Of a DNA stretch of 6,147 nucleotides, positions 1-6,147 are shown piece by piece. Under the pieces are notes generated by a model. The model was not told where the DNA came from. It worked only from the letters and a program-made list of their open reading frames with translations, and searched no databases. Each line of letters starts with the position of its first letter. The stretch's first letter is position 1. Source of the stretch: Actinomycetota bacterium (GTDB lineage: Bacteria; Actinomycetota; Acidimicrobiia; Acidimicrobiales; JACDEA01). A program made the translations under genes and the position numbers. The DNA lies in assembly GCA_013816725.1 (NCBI GenBank), contig JACDEA010000145.1:1-6147 (forward strand). Reading direction: 5' to 3'.

Positions 1-1
1 C

Positions 2-682
2 ACGTCGCCTTCGCCGCTGTCCCAGCCGGCGGCAAAGCGCGCGATGCCGTCGCCCGTCGCATCGACGGCGGGCGGCGGCATCGACGTGCGGGCGGTGCTC
101 CGCCGCGTCGAGCCCGCGGTGGTGTCGATCTCGTCGAGCATCGCCGGACGATTCGGACGCGGGACCGCCGCCGGCACCGGCATGATCATCAGCCCCGGCG
201 GTCACGTCCTCACTAACGCCCATGTCGTGGCCGACGCGCAGCGGATCGAGGTCGACATCCCGAATCAGGGCACGCACACCGCCCAGGTGGTCGGCGTCGA
301 CGCCAACCAGGACGTCGCCGTCATCAAGATCGACGACGTGAGTGGGCTGCCCACCGTGACGCTGGGCGACCTCGGCGCCCTCCAGGTGGGCGACCCCGTC
401 GTCGCCGTGGGCAACGCGCTGGCGCTCACCGGGAGCCCGACGGTCACGACGGGGATCGTGTCGGCCCTCGACCGCACGATCACCAGCGGGCGAACGAGCA
501 TGGCCCACCTGATCCAGACCGACGCGGCGATCAACCCGGGGAACTCGGGCGGTCCGCTGCTCGACAGTGGCGGCCGGGTGGTCGGCATGAACACGGCGGC
601 GGCCGGCGACGCGCAGAACATCGGCTTCGCCATCTCGATCAACGAGATCAAGCCGCGGCTCACCAGCATCATCGCCGTCTGA
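2..682 (+). CDS. HtrA/DegP-type trypsin-like serine protease, 5'-truncated by the window edge, no PDZ domain
   Basis: This is an S1C-type serine endopeptidase, probably acting outside the cytoplasmic membrane in protein quality control; the location is inferred because the N-terminus is missing. The frame is open to the window edge, so the gene almost certainly starts upstream. The ATG at 44 is only the first internal Met, and the residues before it are Pro/Ser/Ala-rich, like the linker between a membrane anchor and the protease domain. Counting from that Met, the catalytic triad is complete: His60 in LTNAHVV, Asp90 in NQDVAVIKID, and Ser168 in NPGNSGGPLL. The TDAAINPGNSGG and IGFAISI segments are typical of HtrA. 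The protein stops about 14 residues after IGFAISI, where most HtrA proteins continue into one or two PDZ domains, so this is a protease-only form. The family call is firm; the substrate is unknown. The sulfotransferase gene follows after 22 bp on the same strand. Confidence 0.9.
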   Translation, partial: TSPSPLSQPAAKRAMPSPVASTAGGGIDVRAVLRRVEPAVVSISSSIAGRFGRGTAAGTGMIISPGGHVLTNAHVVADAQRIEVDIPNQGTHTAQVVGVDANQDVAVIKIDDVSGLPTVTLGDLGALQVGDPVVAVGNALALTGSPTVTTGIVSALDRTITSGRTSMAHLIQTDAAINPGNSGGPLLDSGGRVVGMNTAAAGDAQNIGFAISINEIKPRLTSIIAV

Positions 683-683
683 C

Positions 684-703
684 GCCCGTGACTACTCTCG
701 GGC
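684..703 (+). other. short inverted repeat between protease and sulfotransferase genes
   Basis: GCCCG (684-688) and CGGGC (699-703) can form a 5-bp GC stem around a 10-base loop. No T-run follows, so this is a poor intrinsic terminator. The loop contains the proposed -10 box of the next gene. It may be chance in GC-rich DNA. Confidence 0.25.
693..698 (+). promoter_or_regulatory. putative -10 box (TACTCT) for a leaderless sulfotransferase transcript
   Basis: TACTCT fits the actinobacterial TANNNT -10 consensus and ends 6 bases before the ATG at 705, so transcription would begin at or next to the start codon. The start has no Shine-Dalgarno sequence, as expected of a leaderless mRNA. I see no convincing -35 element. 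The call is an inference from position and motif only. Confidence 0.35.
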
Positions 704-704
704 C

Positions 705-1322
705 ATGGCACTTCGCGTGGTCGGAGCCGGCGTGGGCCGGACGGGGACACACTCATTGAAGGTCGCCCTCGAGCAGTTGCTGGGCGGCCCCTGCTACCAC
801 ATGGTCGAGGTGTTCGCCCACCCCGAGCACGTGGCCGCGTGGACCGCGGCGATGAAGGGCGAGGCGGTCGACTGGGACCTGGTGTTCGACGGTTTCGTCG
901 CCACCGTCGACTGGCCCGGCGCCGCTGTGTGGAGCGACATCCACGCCGCCCATCCCGATGCGCTCGTCCTGCTCTCTACGCGCGACAGCGCCGACGCGTG
1001 GTGGAAGAGCGCGAGCCGCACGATCTTCGTGGGGATGGGCGACCGCGCGTCGCCGGGCAACGAGGAGTGGTACGAGATGGCCGTGGCCATGATGCAGCGC
1101 TTCTCGCCGAACTGGCGCGACGAGGACGCGGCGAAGGCGGCCTACGACGCGCACAACGCCCACGTCCGGGCCACGGTGCCGCCCGACCGCCTCGTCGAGT
1201 GGCAGCCCAGCGACGGGTGGGGGCCGTTGTGCGCCGCCCTCGACGTGCCGGTGCCCGACGAGCCCTTCCCGGTCACCAACACCACGGCGGACTTCCGCCA
1301 GATGCTCGGGCTGGAGCCCTAG
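705..1322 (+). CDS. sulfotransferase family protein (PAPS-dependent, Sulfotransfer_4-like)
   Basis: The predicted activity is transfer of a sulfuryl group from 3'-phosphoadenylyl sulfate to an unidentified acceptor in the cytoplasm. The 5'-phosphosulfate loop is near the N-terminus (GAGVGRTGTHSL, residues 7-18), and LLSTRDSADAWWKS (89-102) matches the 3'-phosphate-binding segment with its Arg and Ser. The C-terminal pattern of DGWGPLCAAL followed by VPVPDEPFP (residues 170-189) is characteristic of this sulfotransferase group, where a GW-PLC-FL-VP-P--PFP signature is usual. The 205-residue length is close to the family norm, so the gene looks intact. The ATG at 705 gives the glycine loop its normal position. 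There is no Shine-Dalgarno sequence, but a TANNNT box lies just upstream. The nearest plus-strand neighbour is the protease and no sulfate-activation gene is in view, so the acceptor cannot be guessed. Confidence 0.85.
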   Translation: MALRVVGAGVGRTGTHSLKVALEQLLGGPCYHMVEVFAHPEHVAAWTAAMKGEAVDWDLVFDGFVATVDWPGAAVWSDIHAAHPDALVLLSTRDSADAWWKSASRTIFVGMGDRASPGNEEWYEMAVAMMQRFSPNWRDEDAAKAAYDAHNAHVRATVPPDRLVEWQPSDGWGPLCAALDVPVPDEPFPVTNTTADFRQMLGLEP

Positions 1323-1346
1323 ACCAGTCCTAGACCGCCTTGCGGT
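1308..1346. terminator. possible weak bidirectional termination region between convergent genes
   Basis: Two short GC hairpins flank the convergent stop codons: GGGC/GCCC with a 4-base loop (1308-1319) at the end of the sulfotransferase gene, and ACCGC/GCGGT with a 3-base loop (1334-1346) at the end of the permease gene. Neither has a T-run, so this is low-confidence. It is listed because the two genes leave only 7 bp between their stops and no better terminator is visible. Confidence 0.2.
1318..1336. repeat. 8-bp direct repeat CCTAGACC carrying both convergent stop codons
   Basis: CCTAGACC occurs at 1318-1325 and again at 1329-1336. The first copy supplies the TAG stop of the plus-strand sulfotransferase. 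The CTA of the second copy is the TAG stop of the minus-strand permease. The intergenic sequence is just the 7 bases between the two stops. Confidence 0.5.
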
Positions 1347-2174
1347 AGCGGGCGACGGCGATGGGCGCCAGCACGCAGAGCAGCCCGATCGACCAGGCCA
1401 GCGCCCGGAAGACGGGCTCGCCGGTAGGAACGCCGCCGTTCATCAAGGCCCGGGTGGCGTCGACCACCGCGGTCACCGGCTGGTTGCGGGCGAAGGCCTG
1501 GAGCCAGCCGGGCATGGTGGCGACGGGCACGAACGCGCCGCTGGCGAACGTCAGCGGCATCAGCACGGGGAACACCATCAGCTGCGCGGTCTCGCCGCTC
1601 GACGCCATGAGGCCGATCGTGGCGAACCCCCACGCCACCGCGTAGGAGAACAGCAACAGAATGCCGACGCCGGCCAGGTACCCGAAAAAGCCGTTGTGCA
1701 CCCGGAACCCGACGAGGTAGCCGACGCCGGTCATGAGAATGATCACCCACACGTTGCGCACAAGGTCGGCCGTCGTGCGCCCGACCAGTACGGCCGAGCG
1801 GGCCATCGGCAACGACCGGAACCGTTCGATGAGACCTTTGCTCATGTCGTCGGCCAGTCCGACAGCGGTGCCGATGGCGCCGAACGCGATGGTCTGCACG
1901 AAGATGCCGGGCATCAGGTAGTCGACGTAGCGAATCCCGGGCGTCTGGATGGCGCCGCCGAAGACGTAGCGGAACAGCAGAATGAACATGATCGGCTGGA
2001 TGCTCGAAAAGAACATCGCGTCGGGGATCCGGGTGATCGCGATGAGGTTGCGCCACGTGACGGCCAGGCCGTCGGCCAAGGCCCACGACAGCGCGCTGCG
2101 CTCGTGGCCGACGAGCGACGTGGGCGGCGCAGTGCTGTCGGTGCTGTCGGTGCCATCGACGGTGACGGTCGCCA

Positions 2175-2175
<1 letters not shown>
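1330..2175 (-). CDS. ABC-2 type exporter permease, DrrB-like
   Basis: This is the membrane subunit of an ABC exporter, expected to dimerise and pair with the ATPase encoded immediately upstream. A polar N-terminal tail of about 45 residues is followed by six hydrophobic segments at roughly 55-74, 88-108, 141-157, 162-190, 198-217 and 256-275. The stretch MPGWLQAFARNQPVT (221-235), with VDATRAL after it, is a signature of the daunorubicin-resistance/ABC-2 family, and GLIERFRSLPMAR (114-126) is the usual cytoplasmic loop motif. The 281-residue length is typical. The start is a GTG whose first base is the last base of the ATPase stop codon (TAGTG, 1-bp overlap), with a strong Shine-Dalgarno sequence 7 bases upstream, so the two are translationally coupled. 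Family resemblance suggests export of a drug, lipid or other hydrophobic compound; the substrate is unknown. A 9-bp tandem repeat gives the DSTDST stretch near the N-terminus. Confidence 0.9.
2132..2153. repeat. 9-bp tandem repeat (GTGCTGTCG, about 2.4 copies) inside the permease gene
   Basis: Two perfect copies (2132-2140, 2141-2149) are followed by a partial GTGC. The unit is in frame and encodes the Thr-Asp-Ser repeat at residues 9-14 of the permease's polar N-terminal tail. A tract like this could vary in copy number between strains without shifting the frame. Confidence 0.7.
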
Positions 2176-3125
<950 letters not shown>

Positions 3126-3130
3126 GATCG

Positions 3131-3137
3131 CCCACCC
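3131..3137 (-). promoter_or_regulatory. probable ribosome-binding site (GGGTGGG) for the ATPase start
   Basis: This G-rich stretch lies 5 bases upstream of the ATG at 3125 on the minus strand. It can pair partly with the anti-Shine-Dalgarno sequence through G:U pairs. It favours the ATG at 3125 over the in-frame GTG at 3143, which has no such sequence. Confidence 0.5.
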
Positions 3138-3170
3138 TGTCACCAGGCGGTGCGCTAACCCAAATCGGCG

Positions 3171-5123
3171 CTACTTGGGAGTGCCGACCAGCGCGACCTG
3201 CTTGGTCGGGGCCTTGCTCCCCTGCGGATTCGGGAGCATGGCCGCCACGACCGCCCGCTCGCCCTTCACCAGGACGCTGTTGATCGAGGCGACCCGCTGC
3301 TTGGCCAGTGCCTGCACGTCCTCGTCGGACCACACCGCGCCGTCGCGGGTGGCCACGATGCGGAAGGCGGGCGAGTATGCGGACTCGGTGCGGTTCTTGC
3401 CCATCGCGTCCTGCATCGCCCGGCCCGGGAACGTGACCACCGCCGGGCCGGTGCCCGGGTTGAACACGCCCACCGACCCGTCGCCATTGACCATCCGGAT
3501 CGGTGCGTCGTCGCCCGTCTGCTCGGTGATGCTGTCGGTGCGGGCGATCTCCTTGCCATTCGAGTCGGTCACCGTGGCCGCCAACCGGTCGTTGAGGATG
3601 TGCAGCGTGTAGCCGTTCTGGACGACCGTCACGCCGCCCTGGTTGGCGATCATGTCGTCGACCATGCTGACGACCGCGACGGCGCCCAGCGGGCCGACGT
3701 CGGCGGCGACGACCTCGACGCGCCGTCCCTTCCGCGCCACGGGGTCGACCGCGTCGCCCAGCGCGGACGCCGACCACGTGCCGTCGGGATTGGCCAACCA
3801 CAACATGGCGCCGCTGCCGGTGCTGCCGACGATGGCGGTGCGGCCGCCCAGGCGGCCCAAGCCCATCGCGTAGGAGAAGCCGGGGGGCGTCGTGGCCGGC
3901 GACCACGTGCGGCCGTCGACCGACTTCAGGAGCGCGGCCTTGGGCTCGGTCTTGGACCAGCCGTCGACCCGCTCGCGGCTGACGAGGAGCACGCCGTCGC
4001 CGCTGGTGTTCAGGAGAGCGTCGCCGCTCTTGCCGGCCAGCGCGGGAACGTCGACGCGCTGGAACTTCGTCGTCCCGCCGTCGGCGGCGAACACGAACGG
4101 CTCGCCCAGGACGGCCCGGCGCAGATCGTCGTTGACCGAGAGCTGCGACCACGTGTAGCTGGCCTTGACCCCACGGCTGTCCTGCGGGCGGACGGTCTGG
4201 TAGGTGCCGTCGGGCTTGTAGCACTGCGACGGGTAACGCGGGCCGGGACCGACGTCGCCCCCGTTGCTGGGCCGTGGCTTTGCGCCCGCGCTCTTCTCGC
4301 CCGGCGGCGTGGACGACGTGCCCGGCGGGCACTCCGGCCCGTTGCCGAGCACGTCGACGCCGTCGTTGGTGATGACCCAGCCGTCGGGCGCGGTCTGACC
4401 GGCGGGGAGGACAGCGGGGACGTCGAGGTCGGCGATGAGCGAGGCCACCGCGATAACGGCGCGGTCGGTGGCGGCGACTTCGACATGGCCGACGTCGATG
4501 CGGCGGGTCTTGGTCGCCATCGCCCGCAGGTCGAGGGGCAGCGCGTCGCGGCTCCAGTCGCGCCCGGCGCTGTCGGACCAGCCCACCACGAGATCGGACA
4601 CCGGCTTCTTGCCGCCGACCACGGCGGTGGCCGGACCGGTGCCCACGCCGTACACGCGGGCGCCGCGGTCGGCCAGGTCGGAGAGGTAGAGGTCGCCCAA
4701 CTCGGTGACCTTCGACCACTCGGCGCCGTCGTCGGAGTGCCACACCACCGGCCTCATGTCGTTGGGAGACTGGCCGGTGGTCCCCGGCGCGGTCGACACC
4801 GCGTAAAGCGCGTCGCCGCTGCGGCTCGTCGTGAACGAGAGCCCGGAGCGGATGGGCGTGCGCTCCCAGCGAATGCCGGCGTCGCCCCGCTGCAAGCTCG
4901 CAGCAGCGCCGTCGTCGCCCACGGTCACGCGCGTCGGCCGGTTGCTGTCGCGGGTGAGGGCGACGTAACTCACCGCGCTGAGGATCAGGAGGACGGCGGT
5001 CCCCCCGGCGATGCCGCGCTGACGGCGGCGGGCGAGGGTGGCGCCGCGCTCGACGACCGCGTCGACATTGCCGGGCGGGACGGGAAGCGAGCGCGCCGCG
5101 GCGCGCAGGTCGAGGTTGTTCAT
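3171..5123 (-). CDS. single-pass membrane protein with extracytoplasmic Asp-box/beta-propeller-like repeats; candidate partner of the ECF sigma factor
   Basis: I do not recognise a named family; a role as sensor or anti-sigma partner is inferred from position. The 650 residues comprise a basic cytoplasmic tail of about 36 residues (RRRQR just before the membrane), one transmembrane helix at about 37-57, and about 590 residues outside the cell. The outer part carries repeated Asp-box-like motifs: SDDGAEW (130-136), SDSAGRDW (183-190), SVDGRTW (401-407), NPDGTW (445-450) and RDGAVW (593-598), with a degenerate one near 346-354. These suggest a beta-propeller of BNR/sialidase-like blades. Catalytic sialidase residues cannot be assigned. 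Residues about 127-261 and 398-515 look like duplicated halves. The only two cysteines, 265 and 301, bracket a Pro/Gly-rich insertion. The tail is too short for a normal anti-sigma domain and has no HxxxCxxC zinc motif. The start is well supported: ATGA overlap with the sigma stop and AAGGAG 5 bases upstream. Confidence 0.8.
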   Translation of the reverse strand: MNNLDLRAAARSLPVPPGNVDAVVERGATLARRRQRGIAGGTAVLLILSAVSYVALTRDSNRPTRVTVGDDGAAASLQRGDAGIRWERTPIRSGLSFTTSRSGDALYAVSTAPGTTGQSPNDMRPVVWHSDDGAEWSKVTELGDLYLSDLADRGARVYGVGTGPATAVVGGKKPVSDLVVGWSDSAGRDWSRDALPLDLRAMATKTRRIDVGHVEVAATDRAVIAVASLIADLDVPAVLPAGQTAPDGWVITNDGVDVLGNGPECPPGTSSTPPGEKSAGAKPRPSNGGDVGPGPRYPSQCYKPDGTYQTVRPQDSRGVKASYTWSQLSVNDDLRRAVLGEPFVFAADGGTTKFQRVDVPALAGKSGDALLNTSGDGVLLVSRERVDGWSKTEPKAALLKSVDGRTWSPATTPPGFSYAMGLGRLGGRTAIVGSTGSGAMLWLANPDGTWSASALGDAVDPVARKGRRVEVVAADVGPLGAVAVVSMVDDMIANQGGVTVVQNGYTLHILNDRLAATVTDSNGKEIARTDSITEQTGDDAPIRMVNGDGSVGVFNPGTGPAVVTFPGRAMQDAMGKNRTESAYSPAFRIVATRDGAVWSDEDVQALAKQRVASINSVLVKGERAVVAAMLPNPQGSKAPTKQVALVGTPK

Positions 5124-5707
5124 CGGGTCTCCTTGGGAGCGTCAGGGGCGAGGTGTGAGAGGCGGGATTGCAGAGTGCGCATGGCGCGGTGCAGGCGGCT
5201 CTTGACCGTCCCCGGCGCCGTGTTCAGCGCGGCGGCGATCTCGGCCACCGACATCTGGAGGTAATAGCGACACACCACGACGGACCGGTGGCGCAGGTCG
5301 AGTTCGGCCAGGGCGGCCCGCACCGCGGGCTCGGCGATCGGGCCGACGTCGGACAGGTCGCGGTGGACCTCGGTGTCGCGTCGCCAACGGCGCCGGACCA
5401 CCGACGTGGCCCAGTTGAGGCCGACGCGGTACACCCAACCCGCGGGGTTGTCGTACTCGCCCACCTTGGCCCAGCGCGCGTAGGCCCGGGCCATGGCCTC
5501 GTCGGCCGCCTCGGCGGCGAGGTGAGCGTCGCCGAGGGTGAGGGCCAGGGCCCGGGCCACCTCGTCGCGAGACACCCGGTAGAAGTCGGTGAAGGGCGGC
5601 GCGGTCAGCGCGTCCCGGCGGGCGGCCGTCGCCGCAGCAGGCAGGTCGGGCGTCGTCACGAGGCTGTCCACACTGGGTACACGCACGACGGCGGCGTCAG
5701 GTTCCAT
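5120..5707 (-). CDS. ECF RNA polymerase sigma factor, SigE family
   Basis: This is a group 4 (extracytoplasmic function) sigma factor that would direct core RNA polymerase to specific promoters. Region 2 covers about residues 41-106, including the segment GDAHLAAEAADEAMARAYARW and PAGWVYRVGLNWA; the usual acidic EDLVQ stretch is altered to AAEAADEA. A linker of about 20 residues leads to region 4 (about 127-182), with the helix-turn-helix MSVAEIAAALNTAPGTVKSR followed by LHRAMRTLQSRL. Length (195) is normal, though a non-conserved N-terminal stretch of about 38 residues precedes region 2. The ATG at 5707 has no Shine-Dalgarno sequence and overlaps the upstream gene by 11 bp. Later GTG codons (residues 8, 13, 17) are possible starts, also without ribosome-binding sites. 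There is no C-terminal SnoaL-like extension, unlike ECF41. The downstream membrane protein gene overlaps by 4 bp, the usual arrangement for a sigma factor and its regulator. Confidence 0.92.
   Translation of the reverse strand: MEPDAAVVRVPSVDSLVTTPDLPAAATAARRDALTAPPFTDFYRVSRDEVARALALTLGDAHLAAEAADEAMARAYARWAKVGEYDNPAGWVYRVGLNWATSVVRRRWRRDTEVHRDLSDVGPIAEPAVRAALAELDLRHRSVVVCRYYLQMSVAEIAAALNTAPGTVKSRLHRAMRTLQSRLSHLAPDAPKETR
5129..5134 (-). promoter_or_regulatory. Shine-Dalgarno sequence (AAGGAG) for the Asp-box membrane protein
   Basis: On the minus strand AAGGAG lies 5 bases before the ATG at 5123, inside the last codons of the sigma factor gene. It confirms the start within the 4-bp ATGA overlap and implies coupled translation. 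Confidence 0.85.
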
Positions 5708-6147
5708 TTGCCGCGGATTTCTGGAGGGCGTCGGCCGCTTTCAGGCGCCGCTTCACTTCGGCGTTGTGCGGGTCGTCGCGGGCGAGGCGGCGCAGCGCGG
5801 TGCGGGCGGCGTCGATGGACGCGTCGTCGCCGAACAACTCGGCGCGCTGGAGCAGCACGAGGCTGCGTTCGTTCTCGACCACCGGATCACGGGGCGACAG
5901 CCCGTGCGCGTCGTCGAGGCGGGCCAGCGCGGCGGCGAACCCGCTCGGCGTCTGACGGCCCCCGGCAGCTCGCGCCGCGACGAGGTGGTAGCGGATCTGG
6001 TCGGGTCGCAGCGCGGCCGGCCCGGTGCCTCGCGGCAGGCGCTCGTCGGCCAGCGCGCCGAGGACGTGGCGGGCGTCGCGATCGGCCACCACGTCGAGGG
6101 CGCCGGCGGTAACCGCGGCGACGGTCAGCACGGCGGCGACCATCGGC
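5697..6147 (-). CDS. C-terminal part of a TPR-containing membrane protein, possibly O-antigen ligase/Wzy-like (partial)
   Basis: Only the last 150 or so residues are in the window; the frame is open to the right edge and the Met at 6143 is probably internal. Counting from that Met, residues 1-20 are hydrophobic and look like a transmembrane helix. They are followed by a helical region with TPR-like spacing: LRPDQIRYHLVAARAAGG (45-62), then FAAALARLDDAHGLSPRDP (69-87), then SIDAARTALRRLARDDPHN (109-127). A last membrane helix followed by TPR-like repeats with '-A-L-P-DP-' rhythm recalls actinobacterial O-antigen ligase-family proteins, which suggests polysaccharide or glycan assembly, but the diagnostic membrane domain lies outside the window. 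The stop codon sits inside the sigma gene (11-bp overlap). It could equally be another TPR membrane protein. Confidence 0.55.
   Translation of the reverse strand, partial: PMVAAVLTVAAVTAGALDVVADRDARHVLGALADERLPRGTGPAALRPDQIRYHLVAARAAGGRQTPSGFAAALARLDDAHGLSPRDPVVENERSLVLLQRAELFGDDASIDAARTALRRLARDDPHNAEVKRRLKAADALQKSAANGT

Noticed and set aside
839..1333. 164-codon plus-strand open frame inside the sulfotransferase gene
   Set aside because: It is Arg-rich, overlaps the sulfotransferase in another frame and shows no motif.
3126..3143. Upstream GTG start for the ABC ATPase at 3143
   Set aside because: It would add six residues not expected in the family and has no Shine-Dalgarno sequence, whereas the ATG at 3125 has GGGTGGG at good spacing.
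3126..3170. Terminator or promoter in the 45-bp gap before the ATPase gene
   Set aside because: The best hairpin (CACCCTG against CAGGCGGTG) is bulged and short with no T-run. A TTGGGT could be a -35 but no acceptable -10 follows at the right distance.
3171..5123. Calling the Asp-box protein a sialidase
   Set aside because: Asp-boxes mark propeller blades in many unrelated proteins, and the arginine triad and catalytic Tyr/Glu of sialidases cannot be assigned.
3600..5264. 554-codon plus-strand open frame opposite the Asp-box protein
   Set aside because: Its composition is Ala/Arg/Gly/Val-rich low complexity and it mirrors the third-position GC bias of the real minus-strand gene. No domain or ribosome-binding site is seen.

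Overview
The window comes from a high-GC bacterial chromosome, most probably an actinomycete-type organism. The reasons are the strong G/C bias at third codon positions, GTG starts, tightly overlapping genes, a SigE-family ECF sigma factor and a DrrAB-type ABC exporter. Finer placement, for example Acidimicrobiia, is a guess. Coding density is very high. I see no tRNA, rRNA, CRISPR array, insertion sequence or attachment site, and no gene-free stretch longer than about 50 bases.

Left part, plus strand (1-1322). The window opens inside a trypsin-like serine protease of the HtrA/DegP type that keeps its full catalytic triad but ends with no PDZ domain. After 22 bp comes a small sulfotransferase-family protein with a clear PAPS-binding loop. 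It has no Shine-Dalgarno sequence but a TANNNT box exactly where a leaderless promoter would lie.

Right part, minus strand (6147-1330). Five genes run leftwards: the C-terminal end of a TPR-containing membrane protein (O-antigen-ligase-like), an ECF sigma factor, a 650-residue single-pass membrane protein with Asp-box/beta-propeller-like repeats outside the cell, a DrrA-like ABC ATPase and a DrrB-like ABC-2 permease. The first two genes overlap by 11 bp, sigma and the membrane protein by 4 bp (ATGA), and ATPase and permease by 1 bp. The only gap is 45 bp, in front of the ATPase. This could be one transcription unit. The sigma factor and the Asp-box protein look like a regulator and membrane-partner pair, and the ABC pair exports a hydrophobic substrate that cannot be named from sequence. 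The two gene blocks converge, with stop codons only 7 bp apart.

Most of the window is recognisable housekeeping or accessory content. The most interesting part is the sigma/Asp-box pair: the membrane protein sits where an anti-sigma factor is expected but lacks a canonical anti-sigma domain, and its outer part appears to have arisen by internal duplication.
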